Source of the DNA: Symbiodinium natans
Taxonomy: Eukaryota > Sar > Dinophyceae > Suessiales > Symbiodiniaceae
Assembly (NCBI GenBank): GCA_905221605.1
Contig: CAJNDS010000402.1
Span: 391,818 to 455,817, forward strand
Reading direction: 5' to 3'
DNA length: 64,000 bases
The position numbers were made by a program, and so were the translations under genes. The notes beneath the pieces are model-generated. The model was not told where the DNA came from. It saw only the letters and a program-made list of their open reading frames with translations, and ran no database searches. Below, piece by piece: positions 38,000 to 47,880 of the stretch (positions within the stretch are counted from its first letter, which is position 1; every line of letters starts with the position of its first letter).

Positions 38000-39722
38000 C
38001 TAAGAGAAACATTTAGAACACTGAGGGTAAGCATGTGCCCTGACCATAGGGACGCGGCGGTAGTGATCGCCAAAAGCTCTACCGCACAAAAACAAAGCAG
38101 ACCCAAGTGTGGTTCTGTGCAAGACCTGACTTGTAGGGTGAGCCCAGTAGGAGGGGCTCTCCGAATTATCCTCCTCCGAATCAGAAGCATCTGAAACTAC
38201 AGCCAAAGCAGTGTCCTGATCGTCGGGCGTGTCCCCCTGACTGGTTTCATCATCTCCAGGTGTAACCGCCGCGGACTCCATGATCTTTTGACGGTTCCAG
38301 CCTTGAGCAAAGTGGCCGCTCCTAGTTTGGTCAGGAAAGAATTTTCCTGACGCAACCGCTTCCAGGATAATGATGTACTCGCGCAACGCAGCACTCTGCA
38401 GCTCCCGACCGTACACCGCGTCTGATCCTGTAGCAGCGTCAGCGTGATGACCAAGAACGCGCTTAGTCTCCCTCAGCATGCCGAATTTGGAGCACCACAC
38501 GAGGGTGGTCGCCTTGAGAGAATGACTAGACAATGGCTTTTCTGAATCAGGACGAGGGAGTAGAAAACGCAGCCAGCGGGTCACTTCACTAGATGACAGG
38601 GGGTCCGAAGACCAACTCCCATCAGGCCGAGGGGCCGGCAGGAAAGGGACATCAATCCCATCATTCAGCAACCCAGCTTCAACTCTCAACTCCAGCAGCA
38701 GTTGTCCCAACGGGACTTTAGCAATACCAATTCCCGGAATCACCAAGGGAAGGATTCGGCGTTGCTGAGCATCAAGCCGTGAAGTTTTGTGGTGGAGGGT
38801 ACCTAGTTCAATGAAACCGTGACTCCAATCCGCGCCACTCTTGTCAATAATCAAAGGTTGAATACAACGAACATCAGAAACTCTAGCTCTGCCGTAAAAG
38901 CATGGCCAGGAAATGAACTGCACCACATCTATCGATAAGGGAGATACCCTCATCCTGAGCGATTGCATGAAGCTGCAACACCTCGTGTACCTGCAGAGGG
39001 GGAGCCGGGTCCCATGGACTCTTGTTGGCCAGAGCTTTAGCCACCAGTCCGTTGACACGTGCACTCTGAAAAACTTCAAGACGTACCCGCAATCCCAGGG
39101 CATGATAACTCCATTTGATGGCCTTTAGACACGTATCCAAAGTGGTGGCAGCTGTTCGGGGCAGCTTCAAGACGCAGTTGACAAAAGACCAAACGACCTT
39201 TTCAGGAAAAGGAGGAAGGTTCCCTGACTTTACCAGCCATTCACAAAATGTGCGAATTGGCCCCACATGCTTCAAAACTGTGGCTGGGGATTTGCCAGCC
39301 AGAATCGCCTGCAATGAGTCCTGACCAGTCTCTGTATCATCTTCCATGAGAGTACACAAGTCAAAGAAACTAGCAAAGGATTGGAGCAAGAGCAAAACCT
39401 TCTGATAAGCTTCGTGCTGACGGTCTCGCGAGCTCGCTCCCCGACGGGCCTTAACTGCACGAGTCCAGGCCTGGCAATGCGACGTTGCTGTATCTGCTAT
39501 ACTTGTCGAAGACTGCGTGCCAGCTGTTAAGGCAGTCATCGGTTGTGTTCTCCCGCCCTGGTAAGGCACGCCCAACCCTTGAGGGAACATCGCCTTCATC
39601 GGGTCAAAAATGCACAACATGCTAGGCTGTTCCCAAGGCTGGCTGGGCAAAGCTGATCGTGCATGGATCTGGTTACGAAAGAACAATTCAGCCTCGCTGG
39701 AGCTGGGGTCTCGACCGGACAT
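38000..39722 (-). CDS. Tyrosine recombinase of the nested element, two frames
   Basis: The N-terminal half reads from ATG 39722 to a stop near 38883; the catalytic half reads to 38000 in the +1 frame. Joining at the stretch ATG CTT TTA C (near 38910) gives FLAML|YGRARVSDVRC, aligning with FCTHSADRWSDSQNL of the second copy (Arg I box). Further on: SSHSLKATTLVW (His-x-x-Lys where HxxR is usual), VLGHH, and a Tyr nucleophile in the SDAVYGREL or REYIIILEAV region. It would integrate the circular DNA copy. Because the repeats are identical, the frame change may be a real frameshift, a small intron or a very recent indel. Unusually, it lies upstream of gag. Confidence 0.8.
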
Positions 39723-39941
39723 GACGAGGAATACCAATCAGCCAGTCCCCAGATGCTACATGAATACTGAGCCGATCCATCACAAAACAACAAAGTGAGT
39801 TATCCCTGCTGGCGCATTGGATGCATGTGCAGCGACACAACACTCACGTGTGCAAACACTCACATGTGCAAAATGAATTGTTTCCGATCTGCCTGATCGC
39901 TGCATCCTGTGCTGTTCATACTAAGGGTCCGGCTCACCCTG

Positions 39942-41235
39942 TCAGCGAGGCCACCCCACTGCTATGCCGCGAAGCACAACATGCTTGGGCGAGAGCAGAA
40001 AATGCTCACCCGAGCGTACCGAGCCCGAGTCTCGGCATGCCGAGTGGAGGTAATCGTGCCCACCTTCCACCTGAGGAGTGGGCCCCGGGAGCTCGGCTTC
40101 CACCACCAACATAGCCCCTCCGAGGGACTTAGCCCGGCTCGCTGTCTTCTTCACAGCAGCCACCATGGAATCTTTCGAGTACCCCACGAGGGCACCCCGA
40201 GCAGAAAATCCATAAGCCGGGAAACCGTCTTCACGATTGTCCCCCACAGTGATTTCTCCACATTGGGCCACGCCAATCACCGAGGCAAAACTTGTGCCAT
40301 GACACATCGTGGCCTGGTTGGCATAGTTGGGATCATGGACAAAGCTCGGCCCCTTGATGTTGCATCCCACGAACAAAACGTTCTGGCCCGGGACATCAAA
40401 AGTGAACATCTCCGGCCCAACCTTTTGGGCAAGATCACCATCGCCCTCCAAGGGACGTCCGTAATGCCGGAAGGCCCCCATAATCGTGGCCATTCTGCCA
40501 GCAACTGCATCAGGCACCGAAAGGTGGGACATATGGGGCTTGTACTCCGAGGCCTCGGCAAATTGGGCCGCGATCTTGTTCCACGGGTACTTCCACCAGG
40601 GCTCAAGCTGCCCCTTCTCGACCAACTCCCGTGCGCTGAGGGGTCGATCCGTGGCAGCCCAAGCTGCCGTGTTGGCCGACTCCCATAGGGCTTTGAGGTA
40701 TTCCCCATCATCAGCTTCTTCATCTTCCAGGGAGAGCTCCTCTTGTCCTGCCTTATCGGCAGCTGCCTTTCGGGCTTCGGCCGCCTTGATTTCCTCAGGT
40801 GTGGCCTCCTTAACATCATAACTCGCAGCAGGCCTCTCCTGAGGCTTGCTTTTCTTCCAATTCTCACTCTGCCACTTGTTCCATGGCCGTTGGGGTTTCT
40901 TCCATTGAGACTGAGACTTCCAACTGTCTCTCCAACTGGAGGGTGTCTCTTGCACATTGCCCCCTGGTCCGATCAAGGCCGGTTGCTGCATCACCGGCAC
41001 CTGTTGCCATACATGCCCTGGGCTTGCCATAGGCAACGCGGGTGGTGGTGGCATGGGTGGTGGCGCCGTTTCGCGGCGGGGTGGGGTACTCCCACGGCTG
41101 CGTTCCGTCCTCCTGGACCCACGCCGACCCCTTGAACGATCTCTCGTTCGAGCGCGAGTCTGAGCTGCTACGGCGCCTACGGCGTCTGCCCCGGGAATCC
41201 GTCCCAAAAGGAGGCATCAAAGGCCATGGGTACAT
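39942..41235 (-). CDS. HGT-motif, ART-like accessory protein of the nested element
   Basis: The start is probably ATG 41235 (MYPWPLMPPFGTDSRGRRRR), with an Arg/Ser-rich N-terminus. The frame appears to shift by +1 near 41.08 kb into a 421-codon frame that includes a Pro/Met run, a Trp/Lys-rich linker (SQWKKPQRPWNKWQ) and a C-terminal domain with TMCHGTSFASVIGV and AYGFSARG. HGT followed by a Gly-aromatic-Gly turn is the layout of ADP-ribosyltransferase/Tpt1-like folds and recalls YHGTKLESLYSIL of element I. Enzymatic activity is uncertain because the other catalytic residues are not evident. It follows the DRVALWE ORF in both elements. Confidence 0.5.
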
Positions 41236-41966
41236 CTGACCCACCAGGCACCTGCCTTCGTGTCACAGGTTCCGTGCTCCTGCACAAAAATGCCCCGGCG
41301 AGTCTCGCCACGAACTAAGGTTTTGGGCCAAAGAAAAACAAATAATGCACGAACACTTGCTGCAATGACCACATCTGTGTCTACCACCGATACTCTGCGG
41401 TGCTGATCCTTCCTTTCCGTGTTGATACACGTCACGTGGCTGCACGGCCCTTCTCGGCCGGCCCTCTTGGGCTCTATACTTCTCATGAGAGCACTTCTGG
41501 CTCGAGCTTTCGGCTCAGAATCGAAAACACGACCTAGGTCGTGTGATCAAGCTTGCACAGAAAAACAAGTCCCAAAACGATTCTCCAACACTGCACTGCA
41601 TCTCGATGCACATACGTCTGTCATTTGTCGTGAGGTTGCCAAACAAATGCACTTCTCCTCTAACCAAAACAACGTACCCAACACAAAGCCTCGACAACAG
41701 GCAACTAGGCCCGAGGCGAGATCTGCACCCGAATGTATCAAGCACTCTGAGCTCAGGGCCGCCAACATCGCAGACGCCACGATCCAACGGTATTACAGGT
41801 ATCCTGATGTTAACCAGAACAACGTGAGTAAAAATGGTCTCTACAAGTGCTCGAACATATAAGGTTTGCCAGCATTCGGCCAAAGTCAAACCGATGCACT
41901 GTTTTCTCTTGCCCTTTCTGACAAGGTTTCGTCTATGGACAGTCACATCTGTCTCGAATTCACCAG
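41236..41966. other. Gap inside the nested element
   Basis: 730 bases between the HGT and DRVALWE ORFs. Only short frames in mixed directions are seen; no gene or repeat recognised. Confidence 0.4.
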
Positions 41967-42434
41967 TCATGGTGAGTACGGACCAGGCCTCCGGCCAGGC
42001 CTGAAATGCCTCATGCGAATCGCTAACGATGGGAACTGAGGTGGAGGCATGGGCTCCCGGTTGTACATCCTGATCCCCGCGATCGTCAGGGACCACACCA
42101 TCATGTCTGCATGAAGTCGGAATGACTCCTGAAGGTGCCTAAGTAAATCAAACTGCAGCTCAACCATGTGTCGCAAAGCGTGGATCGCCTGAAAGAGCTG
42201 TTCGACATCACAGCCAAGAACTGACGTTGATGTCTGTTGCTGACTCTGAAACGTCAAAAATGACTCGCGAGCCTTGCGAATGTCACCTTCCAAAGATGCA
42301 ATGTGTTGTAAACATCGGCGAAGACGAGAATGATGTTCCATAATTTTCGTATCAATCTCCCACAAAGCAACTCTATCATATTCACAGAAGCTGAAAGGAC
42401 GATCTGCATGAGTCTCCACAGTGGAGTCTTCCAT
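41967..42434 (-). CDS. DRVALWE-family coiled-coil protein of the nested element
   Basis: 155 residues from ATG 42434. DRVALWEIDT sits at residues 20-29, exactly as in the element I homologue at 2340-2741. A long helical middle (HIASLEGDIRKARESFL) and the conserved VWSLTIAGIR segment are followed by a Pro/Arg-rich tail (RRPGPYSP). It is the second gene after repeat A1. Function unknown; the conserved position and spacing argue for a real protein. Confidence 0.65.
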   Translation of the reverse strand: MEDSTVETHADRPFSFCEYDRVALWEIDTKIMEHHSRLRRCLQHIASLEGDIRKARESFLTFQSQQQTSTSVLGCDVEQLFQAIHALRHMVELQFDLLRHLQESFRLHADMMVWSLTIAGIRMYNREPMPPPQFPSLAIRMRHFRPGRRPGPYSP

Positions 42435-42615
42435 GGGATGATTTCGTCAATATGACGGGCTAACGAATCCCTGAGGGCAGTCATAAGTACCAACCCCCTG
42501 AAGCACTTCGAGCCTCAAAGAAAAACACGAGGTGCAAAACACGTGTCCCTGCTCCACATAAAAACTGCGGAAAGAAATGAGCAGCACTCAGGGCCAGGCT
42601 CATACTGTCTCCAGC

Positions 42616-42882
42616 TCATGGAAAAAGAGCATGGAAAGCTGATCGAAAACGTCTCACGAACGACTCCAGCCAAGATAAGCGTGCATCACTTTGTTGAACA
42701 CGTGCTTCCAACACACGCAAGCGACTGGATATGTCTTCAAGGGCTCGACTGAGTTCACCAAGTTCATCTTGATGCCTTTCACACATAGCATGCACATCAA
42801 CCACATGCCGATGCACCAAACTGACTGTGCCAGTCCCACTAGAGGACGGTGTCTGGGGCTCCGAAGCTGCACCATCTGCCAT
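42616..42882 (-). CDS. 88-residue coiled-coil protein, first gene of the nested element
   Basis: ATG 42882 lies 20 bases inside repeat A1. After a Ser/Thr-rich start, residues about 25-80 form a continuous heptad-like helix (DELGELSRALEDISSRLRVL). No other motif. It may be a small structural protein or an upstream ORF. The 180-base spacer to the next ORF shows nothing. Confidence 0.5.
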   Translation of the reverse strand: MADGAASEPQTPSSSGTGTVSLVHRHVVDVHAMCERHQDELGELSRALEDISSRLRVLEARVQQSDARLSWLESFVRRFRSAFHALFP

Positions 42883-42901
42883 GGCTCAAGCTAACCCCCC
42901 C

Positions 42902-43158
42902 TTTTTCGAAAACAATCTATCAGCTTCTAAGAGCACTTTCCGGGCATCCTGCCCTCTGAGAGGTCCCGCTGCGACGGGTGTATAAGTAAATACAAATCCT
43001 GCATGAACAAGCATAAAACTGATCAAGCGTTGGAAATAAGTTGTGCAAAAAGGCAAGCACTGAAACAACAAGCAAATGTTTTGTTCACCACAACATTTTG
43101 ATGTTGTTTCCTTTGAACAATAAAGCTCTATCTTCTCCAGGCATTCGAAGAACGATAC
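42902..43158 (-). repeat. Split direct repeat A1 (5' end of the nested element)
   Basis: 257 bp, identical by eye to A2 at 32806-33062. Its outer edge on the plus strand ends GAACGATAC, one arm of the recombination core. It holds a small hairpin (CAACAT-TTTG-ATGTTG). The first element ORF starts 20 bases inside its inner edge (ATG 42882), so A1 probably contains the promoter and leader. Confidence 0.9.
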
Positions 43159-43508
43159 CTCTGAAGCTCCAATGGTGTAGCACTTGCCAATTGAAGATAG
43201 GTCAGACCAAGTATGTGTGCAAGCTTTGCTCGAGCGGCCTCACGAATATTATATCCAACCGCAGCAAGGACAAGAGCTGCTTGTTTAGGAAAGGGGGCGT
43301 AATGCTGGCATTGCTCTTTGCTCCATTGAGCACACGAGATGACTCGATAGGCAGCAGCAACAGGGCAATAAAGGCCAGCAATGCGCCTTTGCACTTCTTC
43401 TTGAACGTTGGCCGGGACTTCCGCCTGAAACCTTAAAACAGTATTACGTCTTCTAGCAATCTCAACCTTTTTCCTTGCTACTCTCAATATTTCTTTTACC
43501 AATCCCAC
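43159..43508 (-). CDS. ORF B, 5' part, separated from the rest by the nested element
   Basis: About 117 codons read from near 43508 to the insertion point at 43159, where the split codon AG| is completed by C at 31991 (AGC, then TTT ACT GAG). The segment is helical and basic at first (RVARKKVEIARRR) and then Ala-rich. It contains no methionine codon, and the apparent start is GTG. ORF A ends with TGA at 43464-43462 within the overlap, and ORF B lies at +1 to it. So A and B may be one protein joined by a +1 shift, or the start has been lost. No known domain. Confidence 0.55.
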
Positions 43509-45718
43509 CTTCTTGACTCAACTGTGCCGAGGCAGGATTTTCCGGTAACATGTTGGCAGCCGCATCATCACCTTTAACAGCAGGAGGCTTTCCATGAAGC
43601 AAAGTCGGGCACTGGGCAGTATCCGATTGCTCCATGGCAACCTTGCTTGACTTCTCACCCTGATGATTGGCACATCTGGCTTTGTTCGGCTTATTGGCTG
43701 CGGTAGCCTTAAGTCTATCATCAGTGCGGATGTTAAAAGCATAGATGACGCTAGTATTAATCCCTATCAACTTGATGATATCACATGAGTGACATCGTGG
43801 CATGAATAGAAGCGCGCCCTGGTGTAGGGAGATGAGAACATTGTTACTCGCAGAAGATCCCGGATGACAAGCGAGATGTTGACCATTCTTGAGAACTAGC
43901 GGGATCTCTAGTTCAGTCTTACCAGTAATGCGGACAAGCAAATACTGGATAGATCCCATTTCAGCAGTAAAGTCTTCATCCTCCTGGGAAGCCTTAGGAA
44001 GGTTTTCTGGCACTCTCCAACCTTGAAAGGCTTCATTTTGGCTGAGAAATGTCTGGACACTCTGCAGCTTCACTAGTTCCGGAACATCCTCACATTTACC
44101 AGTCATAACAACATAAGGCGCCTGTCTGTCGATGATCAGGAAATGTGTTTCAAGGTCATCCTTGTGCCAAATTGTACTAGCAATTCGTTGCTTGGATAAG
44201 GGGTGATACTCATCCCTTGCTCTTACATGGATCAATCTTCCTTGCCCAATCTTATCGCTCCCAGAGTGGCAATTCAAAAAATGTTCTCTAGGGTTCTCGG
44301 AAATGTGATTAATGGGCTTATTGCTCCATCTTGGGGCATCAACAACCTCTTGCAGCAATTGCACTTCAGTTCTTCCACAAGGAAGGTCGAAATATTGACA
44401 TTGGGTGAGCGCATCGGCAGCGGCGACAGTGGCAGTTACATGGACAGCAGGTATGACAACATCAGTGCCAGCTAATACATGTACGATTCCTCTGTACTGC
44501 ACCGGAATTTTGATGTACTCGAGATCCTGAATAATGTCTTGCATGTCCCCGGTGCAATTGTGAAAGGTGATCTGTAGAGAGACCTCTGTAGAGTTGAAAG
44601 GTTGAGTCACCTTCCAAGCAAAGATTTCCTGTGAGTTCTTCACATTGCAAATGTGAAATCTTGCGGCATGCAACGCGAGGCTGTCAGGGATGGTAAGCTG
44701 CTTTTGCCGAAGACCCAGGATAGCCTTCTGAAGCTGATAGGGGTCCGCAAAGATTCTCAGATACTTTCCCGGGGCAGTGTGGAACGCATTCATAAGCCTG
44801 TGCTGATTGAGAATGCAATGCACTTGAAAGGCTTCATCCTTAGTTCGGGCAGAGTTGATAGTATACGGGAGGTCAACGAAGTTGACACTATTGCCCGGCA
44901 TCCCTTCAAGAGGCGCAAAGCGATACCAGACCTGGAGCTCAATTTGTGACTTGCCTTCAGTTTGTTTGAGCACCTTATCATACATCTCTTCAACCTTCAG
45001 CATAAGCGCTTGAAGTTGACTAACGCTGATCTTAGGCGCTCTGAGGCAAACAACACATCGATTCTCCTGATCAGTTAACGCAACGATGGGCTGCTGCGGC
45101 TTCCTAATGTGAGCTAATCCAAAGTCTCGACCGAGGTGTTTAACTTCCTCGTCAAATATTCCAACAGTGCCAGCGATGATGACTTCAGTATTGGCGGCTT
45201 CTTGCTTCATAGAAGGCGTTATGGCAATGTAGTAGCAAGTGTGATGGACAGGGTAGCTGCTGGGAATGTAAGTGACCAAGTATACAAATTCCCGTTTGCC
45301 CTGCACTTCAATGGCACCAATAACCGTCAAGCTGTGGATTTGACGAAGGAAGTCTTCATCATAACTCCTGAAGAGTACACTGAGGAGTACACATGGGATG
45401 TCCGATATGGAAAGTGAGCTGTGCAAATTGCTCACGATCGTTATACTCGTCTGTTGTGTAAGACCCTTCCTTAGATTATGAAGGAAATTCTTACTAGGGT
45501 TGACGAGTAAGATAGATTGGAGCTCTGAGCCCTGCACTTGGCGCAATTCTTGCCATAGTTTGTGTAGACACGATACATCCATCTCTAAGATACTCCAACA
45601 AATGTGTTGATGGTGTTCTGGCAAAGACAGCATCATACTCAGTGAGATGACCCAACATAAAGTCGGCAAGACACTGAAATGCGCTTCCATCGATGTTGCT
45701 AATTCGATCTTGCGACAT
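43462..45718 (-). CDS. ORF A: first protein of the giant element, unknown
   Basis: The main frame gives about 740 residues from ATG 45690 (open farther up to a TTG at 45852). An overlapping frame starts at ATG 45718 (MSQDRISNIDGSAFQCLADF) and looks more protein-like for its first 50 codons, and the main frame looks better after about 45.55 kb. A +1 frame change near 45.55 kb is likely (indel, small intron or frameshift site). The protein is balanced and globular with no recognised enzyme motif. The C-terminal 90 residues are basic and disordered (TAANKPNKARCANHQGEKSS). As the 5'-most ORF it may be the structural protein of the element. Confidence 0.5.
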
Positions 45719-47481
45719 GGTGCAGATACCTTACGCCGAAGCCATCCGTACTGCACAATGCGCAAGACAAATTTGCCAAAAGGTTCTAGTGAAGCAAAGA
45801 GGCTCCAACCCTGAGGAAGTTTGCAAGAGAGAGAACGTGCGTTCACACTCAAGAGAAAGGTGGCAGGACAACTGAGGGCTCAGTTGACGCAACTTTCGAG
45901 CGCTCAACCCACAAAGACTTAAGGAGAGCCAATGCAGCTTGCAAAGTGTAGGGTTCCAAGCAAAGCCAAACACGGACTCCCACCCCTTCTACAACTTTCC
46001 TGGCTTAACCACCTCGAGCAATGCGGCTTGAGCTGCCTTACAGCCGATCCAAACGTCTTAGAAACTGTTCGGAAGAAGCTCAAAAAGGTTTAGAAAGTGT
46101 TTAAGAGAAACCCGAAAAACTGTCTGGGTAAACCAAAAAGGCAAATTGTCCGAGTACTGTAGAAACTGTCTAAGCCGAAAAAGGCTCAAGAAGCAAGAAC
46201 TGACCAAAAGCTCAGAAATTCCGGAAGGAGCCCAAAAGGCTCAAAAACTGTTCTCACAAACTGTTTGGAAGAAGCCACCAATCTGCGCTCTGTCTCAGCT
46301 GAACTCTCAAGACATTGGCAGAGCTGCCTTGTCAGAAGTCGTCAAACTTCTGTGCGTGGTGAAGCCCACAAGTAATGGCCAAAACACCAGCTTCTTCTTC
46401 GAGAAGCTTGTGTGACATTCACTCTGTTCGTTTCATGACGAATCAATATTGTGTCCCCATTCGCAGGCTTACTTGAAAATTTAACAGAACAAACACGAAA
46501 AAAATGATGAGCCTTGCAACTAAGTCCGGCAGCTTGCATGTTTGACACAAGGCAGCCAGCTGTCCTTTGCTTTGCGGCGCTATTGCTTGAGACGCTCTGT
46601 CTTCTGGTGGAACGTTTCCTGCCGGAAACGGCAATTCCCTGGCAAACTGCAAAGTACAACACATACGCGTCACTCCATTTGCCGACCTTCCAGTCCAGCT
46701 AAGCTCTGGACTCAGAAGCTGCATTTAGGCTTGCCCAAAAACAGCGCACATCCTTGGTTATCGAAGGCACCTTCACAAATGCTGTTCCATCGACACTCTG
46801 CAACCGGCGACGCAGACAGGCCAATGAGTCTGCGTTTACTGCCAGGTCCATGCTTGTGTGAACGATCACATGAGTGCGACAGAAAAGTGAACCTCACAGC
46901 CGTATCCTGTTTTCCGCTGTCTCCACCTATGACTCTGAAAACCTACCTCTTTATTCAGGCGGTCATCTGAACCTGTTGAGTCAAATAAAAAAGAGTGCAG
47001 TGAATGAAAATGTACTAAAAGGGCATTGAACATCGCGCATTTTAGTATCTTTAATATGTGCTTTTGCTTTTCTTTCTTTGATGCTGCAGGGTCGTTTTTA
47101 ACGCAGCATGAAAGGGCTCTTAGTTAAAATGTTCTTGCGGGGCCCATAATACTAATACGCTTATGGCCCCGAAAAATGTGAAATTTAGAAAGGGGAAAAT
47201 TGTAATATTAGTGCGCGATTCGTACAGTTTAGAACACGCAATAGTATTATGCACGCAGCAAAAGGGCCTTCACTCCGGACCCTTTTGTCTCTAAGCCTTT
47301 AAAAAAGGGTTGACTGATGATGGAGCACAGGGTCTAGTTTCCTGGCTATGATTCCGTGTTACACGGTAAAAGCTGGAGAACCTGATGTTGGCGTCCCGTG
47401 TTTCGTTCGCCAAAACCCCCAATTAAACAATAATAAATTCACGCGTGTCCTTGTAATGTACTGCTTTTAAGAACATTTCAG
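45719..47481. other. Intergenic, AT-richer stretch with two hairpins
   Basis: No convincing gene. From 46.06 to 46.33 kb, degenerate copies of AAACTGTYYGGAAGAAGC-like sequence recur. At 47138-47171, CGGGGCCCATAA pairs with TTATGGCCCCG (one bulged base). At 47259-47287, CAAAAGGG pairs with CCCTTTTG. Both lie in the AT-rich segment just before the G-rich minisatellite. Confidence 0.45.
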
Positions 47482-47880
47482 GGGGGGAGTGTGCGTGCAT
47501 GACAATTTTCGCAGATAAGCAGAGGGGGTGTATGACAAATTTCAGAGATAAGCAAAGGGGTTTGGGGGACTGTGCTTGTATGGCAATTTTCACAGATCAA
47601 CATAGGGAGTTGGGGCGACTGTGCTTGTATCTTGTATGACAAATTTCAAAAGACAAACAAAAGGGGTTGGGGGAACAGTGCTTGTATGACAAGTTTCACA
47701 GATCAGCAAAGGGGGTTGGGGGGACTGATTAGCAAAGGGGGTTGGGGGGATTGTGCTTGTATGACAAGCTTCAAAGATAAGCCAGGGGGTTTGGGGGGGA
47801 CTTGTGCTTGCATGACAATTTTCGCAAATATGCTAAGAGGGGGTTGGGGGGACAGTGTTTGTAGCTGTGCAAGCGTGTTT
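47482..47880. repeat. G-rich minisatellite, unit about 50-60 bp
   Basis: Six to eight diverged units read roughly GGGGGTTGGGGGGACTGTGC then TTGTATGACAATTTTCACAGATAAGC. Unit length varies and one unit is internally deleted near 47.72 kb. The G-runs could form quadruplexes on the plus strand. The gag frame of the adjacent element runs into it and loses homology here. Confidence 0.75.

Larger units (their letters stand above)
31992..43158 (-). mobile_element. Complete Ngaro-type (DIRS-like) YR retrotransposon nested in ORF B
   Basis: This 11,167-bp element has split direct repeats in the order A1, genes, B1-A2, unique, B2 when read on the minus strand. A is 257 bp (42902-43158 and 32806-33062) and B is 238 bp (33063-33300 and 31992-32229). 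The copies look identical base for base, so the insertion is recent. Genes in order: 88-residue coiled coil, DRVALWE protein, HGT/ART-like protein, tyrosine recombinase, gag, MTase-like/RT/RNase H, and a small hydrophobic ORF between A2 and B2. There is no target-site duplication, as expected for recombinase integration of a circle, and the host ORF is restored in frame when the element is removed. Confidence 0.92.
17774..45718 (-). mobile_element. Giant DNA-methyltransferase-carrying element, interrupted by a nested retroelement
   Basis: Five long minus-strand ORFs follow each other with overlaps: A (45718/45690-43462), B (43508-43159 plus 31991-30392), C (30494-28245), D (28248-24835) and E (24994-17774). 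Together they carry a cytosine DNA methyltransferase, an APE-type endonuclease, an alpha/beta hydrolase and an SF1 helicase. DNA methyltransferases inside retrotransposons are established for dinoflagellates. No reverse transcriptase or transposase was found, so the mobilising enzyme is missing, lost, or lies elsewhere. Sampled GC rises from about 43% in ORF C to about 57-60% in late ORF D and ORF E, which hints at a composite origin. Confidence 0.6.
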
